DNA of 64,000 nt from contig CM033114.1 of the NCBI GenBank assembly GCA_019321725.1, positions 13,620,278 through 13,684,277 of the forward strand. Direction: 5' to 3'. Origin of the DNA: Paulownia fortunei. Lineage: Eukaryota > Streptophyta > Magnoliopsida > Lamiales > Paulowniaceae. Positions 22,749 through 35,352 of the stretch are shown in pieces. The notes under the pieces are model-generated. The model was not told where the DNA came from. It did no database searches and worked only from the letters and a program-made list of their open reading frames with translations. The position numbers and the translations under genes are program-made. Position 1 is the first letter of the stretch, and every line of letters starts with the position of its first letter.

Positions 22749-23306
22749 TAATAGAATCAGTTTGGGGGAAGTGCATTTGAAGATCCTAATACTTAGTCAT
22801 GTTCTTGGAGATTTGCGACATGATCAAGATGGACTGGGTGTCAGATGACTTTGTTTGTTTCCATTCTCTCTCTGAGATAGGGCAAGGTTGTGGCTCCAAT
22901 ATATTGTATCGTGACTGGAATGATATTACTTAGAAATTTCTTCCAAAGTTCTTTCCAACGAATAAGACACTTCAATTGAAAAGTGAGATAGCCTAATTTG
23001 GACAAATTAACTTTAAACCATTTTATGAGGTATGGGAGCGACTCAAGGATCTTTTAAGGAGCTGACCACAACACAATTATGAGGATTGGCAACAGGTGTA
23101 ATACTTTTATAATGGGCTGAATAGAATGACAAGGATTATCATAGATGTTGTAGCTAGTGGTAACTTGATGTTTAAGACTGCGAGTGATGCTCATTTACTA
23201 CTTGAGGAGATAGCAACTAATAGCTATCAATGTCTCTAAAAGATCGTCCATTAAGAAAGTAGCTAAGGTTTCCAAATTAGATCCACTAGTTGCTCTTGCT
23301 ATATAA

Positions 23307-23311
23307 GTTTT
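23307..23311. repeat. Target site duplication of C3, left copy
   Basis: gtttt immediately left of the C3 3' LTR; the partner is 62412-62416. Removing C3 plus one copy restores alignment with B2 gag. Confidence 0.85.
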
Positions 23312-25502
23312 TGTTGGGTTCACTATAATTACAGGATTTGCGTTGTGGAATTTAACATTAATTTAAAATAAATACATGCAATAATAATTATTGCATTACC
23401 CCGAGTTTGCAGTGATTCTAACAATCACGTGTTTTTGATATTTTTACAAAAATAATGTAAATATAGTTTTGGATTTTACCTTTCATGCATTTTGATTGCT
23501 GTAGGGTGTATAGCAATTAATTGCTATAGATCACTTAAAGAAATAGTTTGCAAGGGATCCAATTATCTCACCTCTAAAGAAAGTCCACACGTTTGGACAA
23601 GAACACATAATTAAAACCCCACTAGATATTTTAATTCCTTTACTAATCTAGTTTGGAGTACTTTTATGAGTATAAATTCTTAATCCAACTTGTGGAGTTA
23701 AGAATTCAATACATACATAATCAAAGAAGATACTTCGATAATGTTGGAAGAGTTTTTGGGAGAGAAAGGAGAGTGAAGTGAGAAAAATAATTTTCTTTTA
23801 TTTTTCTATGTAGTGGCTGAAAATTGGGATGATTTAATTCCCTCAAATTTTTGGCCACTTCAAGTTATATGGTTGGTTGAAAATTATCCCTTAATTTTCA
23901 TCATTTCCTCATTTTTCACATGTGTTGAAAATGGTTGTTTGGTAGAGCCAAACTCTCCAAATGTAACCAACTCAATTAACTCCCATTCTTGAATGTATGT
24001 GGTTGATTTTGTGGATTTCTACAAACCACAAAATCTCTCTCTTTCTCTCTCTCTCCCCTTTTGATTATCTTGGACTCTTCCAATACAATGAAGATGCATA
24101 TCTTATATCTTTCCATATCTTCATAATATAATTAATAAATAAAAAATTCATATTATCTTATTTATATTTCCTCTTTCATTAATTCAAGTGAACCTCAAAT
24201 AATGAGCCACTTTGATTTTGGGCTTGAACTTTAATTAATTAATCCAATTAATTAAATTTATCCAAATTTAATTAATTGATCTAATTAATTAATTATTTCA
24301 CTCCAATTGGGCTTCTTAATATTATTAGGTCCAATTAAATAATCTCACTACTTAATTAAATAATCAGTTGAATCCTTTGAATTAATTTAAGCCTCTAAAT
24401 TAATTAATATCCATTAAGTAATTGAATCCAACTACTTGGATTAATTCCTAGATTAGAAATGCTCAATTACAATCTGTGTATGACCCTTTAGGTTCACAAG
24501 TAAGTTAGTAGTAGGCTTGCAATGTTTGAAACTTATGAATAACAACTATTATGATTAATTAATCTAATTAATAAATCTGCTTGGGATTAGCTCCTTAATT
24601 CTGAGAACCTCATAAACTATGAGAAACACCTAACAAGTATATCATAGTTCCTAGTATTAGGTGAAATAGAGAGCGAACTTATTTTATTTATGAGTACCAT
24701 AAACATAAGGTCCTTCTATCGCCTAATCTTTCGATTGAGTTTAGGGTATGAATTATAAGTCAAAACCCTAAATAACTCAATAACTATGATTCTATTTCAA
24801 GTTCTAGTAACTCATGATGAATCTATATTCATCTTGCTCTATGTAAGTTCATGAACTATTAAAATATAGGAGATTCACTTAATCTAGACAAGTGACAGAT
24901 TCTATGTTGGCCACTCATTAGCCTCCATGCACGCCAGTGCAATATCCAACATATTCTTTTTGCAATTATCAAGTAATTAGAAGATATGTCAAATTGAGGC
25001 AAGACGTACATAAGGCTACTATGATGCCTCAAGTCCAAAAACTAATCGTGTACTATCATAATATGGAGATTCTAATTTCGATAGATGATATGTACAACTA
25101 AGAATCTCCAGTAGGCCTATTCAGTATACTTATTCTCTAATAAGCACCCGTATATATATATAATGGCATCACTATGTCGATGCCTATTGAATGAGACATC
25201 CTTCTCAGTTGAGCATGCATCGTATGTGGTAGGTCTTATTGAGCTATTTGATGTTTTGGCTCAAAAATCCATCAACCTAGAACTAGTATCATAAAGGCAT
25301 GTTCCCTGATCACTATCATATGCACGACCAAGCTCTATAGTTAAATTTGGTCTTGGGACTTTATTTAATGTACAAAAAATAAATGCAAAGCATAAGGAAA
25401 AGAAGATGTTTTTTCGATTAATATGTTTCAAAAAAGATTATTTACAATATACAAGAATAAAAGACGCTCAATGTAATTAGTGTGCCGGACATTACTCTAA
25501 TA
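23312..25502 (-). repeat. C3 3' LTR (2,191 bp)
   Basis: The plus strand begins TGTTGGGTTCACTATAAT, the reverse complement of the C2 LTR end, and ends CTCTAATA, from TGTTAGAG with one change. It includes a CT microsatellite at about 24029-24057. Confidence 0.92.
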
Positions 25503-25517
25503 ATCTCCCACTTGCCC
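25503..25517 (-). other. C3 polypurine tract
   Basis: The minus strand reads GGCAAGTGGGAGAT directly before the 3' LTR, the same as in C2 (40935-40949). Confidence 0.9.
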
Positions 25518-26356
25518 TAGCGCCAATTGCCCATATACCTCAAGCCCATTTTCTCAAGATATCCCTCGAACACTCTCTATGCTAAGGGTTTAGTCAGTGG
25601 GTCTAGTATATTTTCTGCTAAAGCGACTATATCCACTATGACATTGCCTTTACCAATGATCTCTCTGATTTGGTGGTATTATCTTATGATATGCTTAGAT
25701 CGTTGATGGAATCTTGGCTCGTTTGTTCATAATTGCTCTATTATTATTGTAATATATCAATGTTGGATCAATAATTGATGGAACAACACCCAACCCTTGG
25801 ATGAAGTTGTTTATCTAGACAACTTCCTTTGCTGTATTGCATACAACTATACATTTAGCCTCAGTGGTGGAGTACATGGTTGTTTCTTGCTTGGAACTTT
25901 TCTAACTGACTGTACATCCATTTAAGGTGAATATGAATCCAGATATTGACATTGAGTTATCTATATCCAACTAAAAACTAGAATAGTATAGCCTTCTAGT
26001 TTTATATCTCCAGCACCGTACACAAGAAAGATATCCTTAGTTATTGTTAAGTACTTAAGGATCATCTTCACAGCCTTCTAGTACTCCTTACCTAGATTAG
26101 ACTAATATCCAGAGCATGTGCGATACTTGGCCTCGTACACAACATCCCATACTCAAGTCATCTTTTCTCTCTCCTTGGGAGTCTTAGGTAACATAGACTT
26201 TGAGATAGAGATGCCATGACTCATAGGCAGGTACCCATCTTTGATTCCTCCATGTTAAACCTTTTTAGCATCTTATCTATGTACGTGAATTGAGACAAAT
26301 CGATCATCTTTCTAGATCTACTCTATAAGTCTTTATACCCAGTATGAAGGATGCGT
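25518..26356 (-). pseudogene. C3 RNase H and 3' part of reverse transcriptase
   Basis: The text aligns with C2 40050-40935 (RLIGLSQ-type, MSHGISLSK, YTDS, SGYIF) with many stops and frameshifts. It is separated from the rest of the reverse transcriptase by the 26357-27910 insert; about 165 bases of copia, including the YVDD block, are missing at that junction. Confidence 0.83.
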
Positions 26357-27910
26357 GTAATGCCCAATTATCTTCTACATAACTAATAATAAGCATTTTG
26401 CATGAATATGCACCTAATTAGTATAAGTTATCGAATTATGACATATAAATAGCATGATTATACGAACATGAATAATTGTTACTATATGCTTCAGTTACAC
26501 TTTAACATGCATTAGTACATGAAACATGAGTACAAACTTTTATTTCTTGATTTAACATATTCCTTAAGTGCATTTTTGCAGTTAAAAACTCGATATCTTA
26601 ATTAAGAAAGATTAATGTGTTGAATGGCCATGAAATGAATTCTTTGTATTGCTCAATACTTGTTACATTCCTAAGTGATTATTTGCTCAAATATTTGCTT
26701 GAAATATATTACGTTTGGCTAAGAACTAAAAGTATGCAAAATGATGCAATTTGATTGGTAGGTTGACTAGGTTGCATAAAACTATTCTAAAATGCATTGC
26801 ACTTAATCATAACACCAAAGCATCAATTTTTGTCATCTCCCTAGCCCATAAATATGGCTCTTTGCATGAGAAGATACCAAGCATGAGTCACCCAATCATA
26901 TCCCTCCACTTACCTCTCTTCGAAATGTCAAAGAAATCATATTCATCCATATTTTCTTGTGGAAACTCCTAAAAAACGACCAGCCTTCTTCTCCAAAGTT
27001 TCTCCCAAATTTCAACACTCTCTTACTCACAAAAATTAAATTCAATCCATAGGAATCCATATAACATAAACTAGAACAAGTTTTCACCCTTTTAAATTTG
27101 AAAACCATTGATTTTGAAGTTTAATTTCAATTTAATCAAGGCCCTTAATACATCCTATCTTCTAAATAAATTGACCTTTTCACTTAGTATAAAGCGGACT
27201 TAAGGTAAGTTGAAACTTTTATTTGCTGTATCAAAAGAATCATAAAATGTTGTTCATGTTTTAATGTGATTGTTATTATTTGTCAAATAATGTAACGTTT
27301 GATGCATTTATAGTTTATGAATCATGATACTATTAAGAATATAATGAGGTTTTTGAAAAGAAAGTATGGTACTTGATTGATGGTCGGGTAGACAATGGAT
27401 GTGGGAGGGACCGACAAACCCAACAAATGATGGTAAATACTTGATGTTGAAAAATTTGTATAGGAAAGCCACAATGCATGAGACAGAATACGACTAATAC
27501 TTGAGGTTGAAAGACCAAGTGTGGAAACCTCGTATTATTTCTCTTATTGCTAATCATTATGAATAGGTTCTAAAAACCATAGTCTATCGCTATTAGTTAG
27601 GTACCACACTTCAAGGACCCTAAAAAATAATTTATGAAAGAAAGTTATTGAATTAAATTATGCATTTAATCATTTATGTGATTTACATGTACGCTATTTG
27701 TTATTGCATCAATTTCACCTTACTGAGCCTTTAGCTCATTAAATTCATGTGATGCAGGTGAAAATGTACATGTTTAGAGGTTGACTGAGTGCGGACAGAC
27801 AGAGATTTGTTCATATGCCATGCTTCGAGCTGTTTTTATAGCTTATTTTGAAAACTTTATTTTTATTTTTAAATAAGCAGCTCTATTATGATTTTGTAAG
27901 TAATAATCAA
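26357..27910. mobile_element. Solo-LTR-like insertion in C3 reverse transcriptase
   Basis: About 1.55 kb unrelated to copia lies between two copia segments. It starts TGTAATGCCC, like many plant gypsy LTRs, and near its end contains TTACTGAGCC-TTTAGCTCATT and TGATGCAGGTGAA, text of the kind seen in chromovirus LTRs. No internal coding region, second LTR or target duplication was found. The short frames at 26751-27108 and 27333-27557 show no domain. Solo LTR is the best reading; another non-coding insertion is possible. Confidence 0.5.
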
Positions 27911-29470
27911 ACATTTTGATTGTCTATGGATGTTCCACTTTCAGGAAGCCTGCTTAAGTCTATAAATGAATTTTTGAAATTTGCAAACTTTTTGCTTGCT
28001 CTCTCTGGATATGAAGCCCTCTAATTGCCTCATATATATCTCTTCCTTATATTTTCATCAAGGAAGACAGTCTTCACATACATTTGTGATATCTCATAGT
28101 CATAATATGCTAATATAGCAAGTAGTATCTGGATAGATTTAAGCATCACTGTTGGTGAAAAAGTTTTCTCATGATTAATCTCTTGCTTCTAAGTATAACC
28201 TTTTGTAGCTAGTTGTGCTTTATAGATCCCCACCTGTCCATTTATTCCAAACTTCTATGCTTGTAGATCCATTTGTAGACAATGAGAACTATTCCCAATG
28301 ATGGTTTCAGCAAGATCCATACTTTGTTAGAGTACATGGAGTTTATCTTAGATTGCATAGCATCTTGCCAACATCCTGATGCGATGTCAGACATCGCCTC
28401 TCCATAAGTCCTTAGATCACTATGCAAGGGGAGAACCTTTTCGTTGTTCTCTAATTGAAAGCCATACCTCTTAGGTGACTTTGAGATCCTTTTAGATCTC
28501 ATAGGAGGTTATATCCAAAAGGCCTAGCCTTAGCTGTTTGGTCTATTACTGCGTTTGTTGGGTTGTCTTGTGGTTCTTGAATTCTTCAAGTTCTACGACT
28601 TTGTTATATCTATCTAATAAAAATTCCTCATCTAAGAAGGTTCTATTCCTTGAAACAAACACTTTTTGTTCTGAGGAGTTGTAGAAATAGTATCTAATGG
28701 ATTATTTGGATACCCTACAAACTTGCATAAATTGGTTCTCATATCTAATGTATCTCCCACTTGCTGCTCTGCATAAACAGTACACCCCCATACCCTGAGG
28801 TATTTATTAAAGGGTGGTTTCCCACACCATATCTCATATAGTATTTTAGACACTAACTTTACACTGTATTCAATAAATATGCCACCGTTTTCAGGGCATA
28901 ACCCCAGAGTGAAGAAGGAAGTCCAACAAAACTCATCATTGATTGAACCATGTCTAACAGAATTTGATTCCTATGCTCTGCAACTTCGTTGAGTTAAGGA
29001 GTATCAAGAGGAGTCCAATGAAAGATAATCCTATTTTTTTTAGATAATTGAGAAATGTTGTGCTCAAGTATTCACCTCTTCGATCTGATCGATGAGCTTT
29101 GATACTTAGCCTAGTCTATTTTTCCATTTCGCATCTAAATTCCTTGAACTTTTCAAAGGCTTCAGATTGGTACCTAATCAAGTATACCCATACCTAGAAT
29201 AATCATCGGTAAAGGTTATGAAGTAATGATAGTTGCCTCAAGCACTAACACTTAGTGGATCGCATACATCTATACATGTTAATCCAACAGATCTTTGGCT
29301 CACTCCACTTGTCCAACAAATGGAGATTGGGTCATCTTTCCTCTGAGACAGGATTCACATGTTAGTAGGCCTTGGTTGCCTCTAAGGTCTAGCATTTGTG
29401 CCAAATTAAGGATTTTTTTCTCAAAAATATGATCCAATCTTGCGTCGCATAGAGTTAGGGAATTATGATT
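27911..29470 (-). pseudogene. C3 integrase and 5' part of reverse transcriptase
   Basis: Integrase remnants (GQVE-type linker, DD-E region near 29050-29300, frame 28853-28632 with MSKILYEIWCGKPP and YLRVWGC) are followed by the GKR-type linker and the reverse transcriptase start in 28502-28242 (GCWQDAMQSKINSMYSNKVW). The sequence is multiply frameshifted but aligns throughout with C2. Confidence 0.83.
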
Positions 29471-29472
29471 AT

Positions 29473-29860
29473 CTAATTTTCTTTTATTTTGTTAAATGTG
29501 AAAAATGGAGTATAGGGAGTTAAAGTATATAAATCATTCATCAATATGCAAGTAAAGATCAAAGTAGAACATCTAGAAATGGAACACTTTCCATTCTTAA
29601 ATACAAAACTATAGCCTTCTCCATCCAAATTAGGAATGGAGATGATGTTCTTAACAATATTCCGTGCATAAAGATAATTGTTTAATACCAAAATAAAACC
29701 ATTATTCAAAGCTAAGTTTATAGTTCCTATGGCTAATGCAACAACCTTTGCTTCATTCCCCAGCAACAGGACTATCTCTTCTATACTTTGTTTTCTACAT
29801 TTTGCCATCATCTACAAATCATTGAAAATGTGAGGCCCACAGCCGGTATCTATTACCTAA
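29473..29860 (-). pseudogene. C3 protease
   Basis: The active-site block VIDTGCGPHIFNDL is at about 29822-29856, with the catalytic Asp kept and a stop directly after it. It continues in the 112-codon frame 29811-29473 (LGNEAKVVALAIGTINL), which runs into the region before the integrase. Confidence 0.83.
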
Positions 29861-30712
29861 GATGAACTGTTAATAGATAAGTTAACTTTAACAAAATAAA
29901 TACCTGAACTCCTAAGGCTCGCAAGGTATTCCTTGTAGTTCCTATTCCAATAACTAATTTTGCCACAGTAATGGCAATTGTCATTGGCCTTATTGGAAGC
30001 TTTTGAGACCCACCAGTTACCTTCATCTTATTGGTCTTCAAGGAACTCTTTCCCTTCCGCTTCTTTTTCTTTCGCTTTGCAGCATTCGAGTTGGAAGAGG
30101 ATACAACAAGCATGATCAGCTTATCCTTTTTCATAGTAGACTCACCCATCTTCAACATATTAACCAGCTATGCAAGGCTAGTTTCCATCTTATATATGTT
30201 GAAGTTGATAATGATGGTATAAAAAATGGAGAGAGAGACTGCAGGATGAGATCCATAGAGTTCGTTGTCCATAACGACTCCAAGGGACTCAAGCCTTTCT
30301 ATCAGGTCTATCATCTTCAATCCATGATCATGGACTGAAGAGCCCTTTATCGTATAGTTCCTGAAAAGTTCTTTCAAGATCTAATATCTTACCTGCCTAA
30401 TGTGTTCACCATACAACTTTTGTAGGTGAACATAGATATCATGCGCATGTTTCTCATGTTATCCCTGCAACTCGTTTGACATAGATACCATCATATAGCA
30501 TCGCACTTGCAGATCATCATCAACTTATTGTTGATATTCTACAAGTTTATCCTTGGTCCCATCTACCAGTGGGCCTATCAAAGGAGGAGATTGAGGATAT
30601 AAGATATTTTCTCGAATTGCAAAATTATTTTGAAGTACCTCAGTCAATCAACATCATTAAGTCCAATTAATTTGTTGGTTTCAAGAATGGATGCTAGTGG
30701 ATTTTTGGCCAT
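29861..30712 (-). pseudogene. C3 gag
   Basis: The ATG at 30712 gives the family start MAKNPLASILE. Later frames 30377-30168 (GSSVHDHGLKMIDLIERLESLG) and 30158-29853 (MGESTMKKDKLIMLV and a lysine-rich run) match the C2 gag. The zinc knuckle region near 29930-29985 is eroded. Confidence 0.85.
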
Positions 30713-31530
30713 TTTTGATAGATGATCTACAAAAATAAATGATGCAGAAAATGAGCAAACTTTTGAAAACATATTCATTTATAATAAGGTCTTAATTATA
30801 AATTTCTAACACTATTTCTTCAGATTCCATCACCCCTAATGAAAATTCAGGAAATCATATTTCCTAGTGGGCTTGAGGTATAATTGATATGTCGTATGCC
30901 CCAATTTTATGAGCCTATAAAACATATCATGAGGTAGTAAACTCTTTGACAGTTGTATCTCTATACAACCCTCAAGATATTTTTGCCTCACCTCTTACCA
31001 TATGCCCTAATTTTATGAGCCCATATGGTACTTGGTATCAAGCAAGACCCATCAAATATCCATTAGGATAGAGTATCTGAGCGTTCCATGACTCATGGCC
31101 AATATATAAATGAGTCCATCCGATGGACATCCTACGGCTTAGTAGTGATCACAGCTTTAAAAGATCACGAAATTTGAAAATTTAGCAAAAATGCATGTCA
31201 CCACATTGCTTAACACAATGTCAGCCTATCGGGTGCCAAGCACCCGATGTGAGTGGGTAGCCTTACACATGCCCACGCGTAGGCAGCAGCCTACATGCAT
31301 GGGCACCGCTGTCGCCTGCACAGAATGATGAACATTTAGAATTGTACAATTAATTAGATTTATATAACTATTTTCACATTGAAATTATAATTAGAATTCC
31401 CAACTAAAGCATTTTTATATTTTAAGAATAAAATGGGAAATCAACATAAAAAATCGAGATTAAAACTTTTTATCATTTTTTGTGTAAGTTTTAGAAAAAC
31501 TAAAGTAACTTTTGATTCTGAAATAGTTTT
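30713..31530 (-). other. C3 leader, shortened
   Basis: It matches the C2 leader but is about half its length. At 31229-31247 it keeps the perfect hairpin TCGGGTGCCAAGCACCCGA in a GC-rich block (31200-31325). There is no coding frame. Its inner end is lost near 31530, where family A sequence begins. Confidence 0.72.
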
Positions 31531-31599
31531 GAGTTACTTCTTGAGGCTATGGATTGGTAAATTATTTATCTACAAATTCATACAGATCTTGGATTGGTA
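31531..31599. other. Unassigned junction between C3 leader and A2 LTR
   Basis: About 70 bases that I cannot assign to either neighbour. They contain GGATTGGTAAAT twice (near 31549 and 31591). Confidence 0.35.
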
Positions 31600-32945
31600 A
31601 ATGTGTAAGGATAGAAGAAGTTGGATTATAAGTGGCTGTACAAAATGGATCACCAAATATTCAGATCAAAGTTAAGCACAATCCTAACCTATTTTACCAA
31701 TTAGGTCATATCTCTTAAACCAAAATTTTTTTTTAGGTTGAAATTTGGATATGTTATATAAAAGGGTAAATAAACAAGTTTGTTGCTGAGAAAATATGTC
31801 AAAATATTCAATAAACATGCTGAAATGGGTTGTTGATGTTGAAGAATAACTCATGAACATGATCTCATAATTTGACCATATTGCCCTCCTCTTGTAGTCA
31901 AATTTGAAAAATAACATATGACAATATATTAGCAAAGAAAGATCTACAACTTTGATTTTTCACCCATCATCAGAATCTGGCTGTATGCTTTCTGAAAATT
32001 CAATTCAATTGGGTAGGTGAAAATTTAGAGGATTTGGTGTAACAACTTACCAACTCTTGACAACTAGCATACCACTTGATTGTTTAACTCATCCAGTACA
32101 TGTTTGGCCTCTAGTATACTCCAAGCACTTAAGCTTGTAAGAGTGAGGGGTAGAGAGAAAAATAAAGTTTTATTGTTGTCTTTCTTTAGGCTATATTTTC
32201 TAATAGTAATATAAGTTTTCTAGTAGTAATAGAAATGCATTATCCAGTTTATCTTCTATTTTTAGTCTTTTCTACTTTTATTATGTCTTTCTAAATTTCA
32301 ATTTGCGGAGAAGAAAGGGTGAACCTCTTGATGGAGGAAGATGAATGATTATAAATGTGCATAATGTTCAGGTATGTTGTATTATTATTTTAATTTTTTA
32401 TTAAAATCCTTCTTGTTTTGTGGTGATTCTTTATTTTTTTTATGTATCACTAATGACACAATAAATATTTGAGTTCATTTAGCTAGATGTTTAATTTTAC
32501 TACACCAACCACTAACGTGAAACCTTGATTTGTTATAGATAAAAGTGTGCATAAGTATCTGATCACATAACAAGTGTTGATGCTAAGAGATAATTTACAA
32601 ATAGTAAGATAATATCATGATTACCTTAATGCATGAGCTATTTGATAGTATATTCCCATTAGAACCTTCATTATCCAGTAGTGACAATTAAAAGAGGTAA
32701 AAAGAATAAATAATCATTCCTCTATAAAAAACGTAAGAGCGGATCCCTAATTCTTAGTACTTTTATTACTTTGATTTTTTTAGTTATAACATATATTATT
32801 ATTTTTATATTCTAAGCAACACATCTTTTTAAACATATAATCTTGAAATTTTCAAACAACTTCCCTGTAGATCGACCATGAACTCACAAGAAGTTTATTA
32901 CTTGATACAACCTGCACTTGGGTTTGCAACCTTAAAGTTATAGCA
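31600..32945 (+). repeat. A2 5' LTR, truncated or eroded at its start
   Basis: Clear homology to the A1 LTR begins at CAAAATGGATCACC (31641) and runs to TATAGCA at 32945. The TGATAAG start is absent. The TATA segment present in A1 is deleted near 32115-32130. Confidence 0.83.
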
Positions 32946-32951
32946 AGTTTT

Positions 32952-32968
32952 TAGCACCGTTGTCGGGA
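32952..32968 (+). other. A2 primer binding site, tRNA-Asp type
   Basis: TAGCACCGTTGTCGGGA lies six bases after the LTR, the tRNA-Asp site with a few transitions. Confidence 0.75.
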
Positions 32969-33025
32969 AATGCAAGATAAGTATTTAGGTTTGTAAATCT
33001 TATGTGTTTATTTATTTATGATTAT

Positions 33026-33355
33026 ATGGTGATATGGTATCGTAGTTATAATTCTCATTGTTTAGTTAGAAATAATTCTAAAACTTTTTTTGGAAATTTA
33101 TTTGAGTCACCTCCACATATTTCCACCATAGCTGAAAATGCAAGTATCCAGGAAGAAAATGAAAATTAATAGGTGCGTACCATACGTTATAACTTGCAAC
33201 CTCCTCAAAATTCTTCTTCTTTTTATGTTGTTTTTTCTCTCAATACAAATAACTTTTGATTCAAGCTGGGTATGATCCATTTACTTCCCAAATTTCTATG
33301 GTTTAGACTCTGAAAACCCTTAACTGCATATGAAAGAATTTGAAGAAGCATGTGC
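33026..33355 (+). pseudogene. A2 gag, first part
   Basis: The ATG at 33026 gives the family A start (IWYRS-N). The sequence continues with stops through the N-rich region to EFEEACA, where copia C2 interrupts at 33356. The frame resumes at 42430 with CATFDD-type text. Confidence 0.83.
33351..33355. repeat. Target site duplication of C2, left copy
   Basis: tgtgc before the LTR and tgtac (42425-42429) after it. They agree at four of five bases, and removing one restores the gag reading GAAGCATGTGCCACA. Confidence 0.75.
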
Positions 33356-35338
33356 TGTTAGAGTAGGATGCCCAACGCCCCAATTAGATTGAGTGTATTA
33401 TACTCTTTTACTTTTATAAAGACAATTTTATTGGGAATCATATTAATAAAAATGTATTTTCTTTATCTTATGTCTTGCATCTTTTATTTCTGCACATTAG
33501 ATAAAGTCCTTAGACCAAGTTTAGCTACAGGGCATGGTTGCTTATATGATGACGATCATAGAACATGCCTCTAAGGTGCATTTGTGTTGCGATAGTACAT
33601 GACTAGTCCTCAGACTTGAGGTACGATGGTAGTTTTGTGTGCATCCTGTAGCACTTTGATATACTTCTGATTACTTGACAATCACAAAGGGGGTATGTTG
33701 GGTGTTGCACTGGTGTGCATGGAGGTTTGTGAGTGGCCAACATAAAATTTGACACTTGTCTTTTTAAACAAGAAAATCTCCTGTATTTTCATAGTTTGTG
33801 ATTCAAAGACCTTGGCCAAGATAGGATGAATTGTGATTCATTAAGAATCATTGAAACTTGAAATGGGATCATAATTATTGAATCAATTAGGATTTCGACT
33901 TATAATCCATGTCTTAGATTCAATTAGGAGATTAGCTATCGAAAGGACCGTACGTGTATGGTACTCGCAATTAAAATATATTTACTCGCTATTTCACCTA
34001 AGACTAGTTTGCCATGATTACTTGTTACGTGTTTTCATGGATAGTGAGGTTCTTGGAATTAAGGGTTGATTCCAAGCGGATTAATTAATTAAAATAATTG
34101 TTACTCATAAGTTGCAAATATTGCAAATCCACTACTAGCTTAGTAGTGAACCTAAGAGGGTCACACATCTTTATGGAAAGTAACATTTCTAATTTTAGAT
34201 TTTATCCAATGGTTGGAAATTAATTAATTAATACTGATCAATTAATTAATTAAGGGTTCTATTTAATTTAATGGTAAAATTAAATTATTTAATTAAGTAA
34301 TTGCGTTATTTAATTGGACCTAATTTGATTAGAAAACCCAAATAGAGTAAATTAAATTAATCAATTGGATTGATTAAATTGGAATTGAATCAATTGAATA
34401 ATTTGGGAATTTTTGAGTGCAAATCCAAAATTAATGTGGATTACGTAAGAAGCCCACTAAAATATGAAGAGAATAAATTAAATAAATATAATTTATTTAA
34501 TTAACATATTTATAGATAAATAAATATAGTGACCGATTTTATGGGATAAAATCAGCCACTAAGATTTAATTTATGTATAATTATAATTATAGTATATATA
34601 TGATATATATCTATCTTGATATTATTTGAAGAGTTTAAATTAATATCAACAATGTATGTCGACAATTTCGATGATTAATGTAGTCTCAAATTAGTCCACT
34701 TACAATAGGAGAGAGAAAAGAGAAGGGTTCTTGAAAGATTTGAGATCGTTCCAAGATAAGGTTTTGAACTAGTTCAAAATTAAAAAACTTTCCAAGAGTT
34801 GGAAAGGGATTAAAATTTTCAATCCTATATATATGAGGGATGAAAATTACATAATAAATTCAAAAATTTGAGCAAAAATTATTTGGTTTAAAGTCTTCTA
34901 TTTTTACTCTCTAAGAAAAGAAAAGAAAAGAAAGAGAAAATCAGTTTCTTGTTATTCTCTTCATATTATTGTTTCAAGAACTTAAAGAATAAATTTTTAT
35001 TATTCTTGAAAATTTACTCCGGTTCTAGATTAGTAAACAATTAAAAGGATACTAGCGAATCCTTTTGATTGGTGTTGCTCTTCCGTATTGTGGACCTGAT
35101 AGAGGCGAGACAATTGGATCCCTGTAAGTTCTGATAGTACAGGATAATCAATTGATTGCTTTATTCTTTATGACAACTGGAGTGTACGAAAGGTATAATC
35201 TAATTTTATATTTATTTATATATTCACTTGAATACGTGCGATCGTTAAAATCACTTTCGAATAAAATAGTTAAATTTATATTTGATAAAAATTTTAATTT
35301 TTTGCTGCGTATACCCTGCGATTATAGCGAACCCAACA
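33356..35338 (+). repeat. C2 5' LTR (1,983 bp)
   Basis: It starts TGTTAGAGTAGG and ends CCCAACA. Compared with the 3' LTR it has about 520 extra bases (33494-34012), which are also present in the C3 LTR, so they were lost from the C2 3' LTR. TATATATA at 34826-34833 is the likely TATA box. Confidence 0.93.
34826..34833 (+). promoter_or_regulatory. Probable TATA box of family C LTR
   Basis: CTATATATATGAGGG is conserved in both C2 LTRs (also at 41915-41922), about 500 bases before the LTR end. Confidence 0.5.
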
Positions 35339-35339
35339 G

Positions 35340-35352
35340 TGGTATTAAAGCC
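35340..35352 (+). other. C2 primer binding site, initiator tRNA-Met
   Basis: TGGTATTAAAGCC follows the LTR. It is the TGGTATCAGAGCC site with C-to-T and G-to-A changes. Confidence 0.9.

Larger units (their letters stand above)
22405..23311 (+). pseudogene. D gag, first part
   Basis: The translation matches B2 gag in pieces (KIERTLRA, NNF-LKP-L, DPN/LEICD-type text, RLRLFPF-type region, SNLMFKTA, the ANSYQ block) but is full of stops. It contains an 89-base tandem duplication at 22571-22748 and stops at the C3 insertion. Confidence 0.78.

Noticed and set aside
30003..30338. 111-codon plus-strand frame
   Set aside because: It is antisense to C3 gag and shows no independent support.
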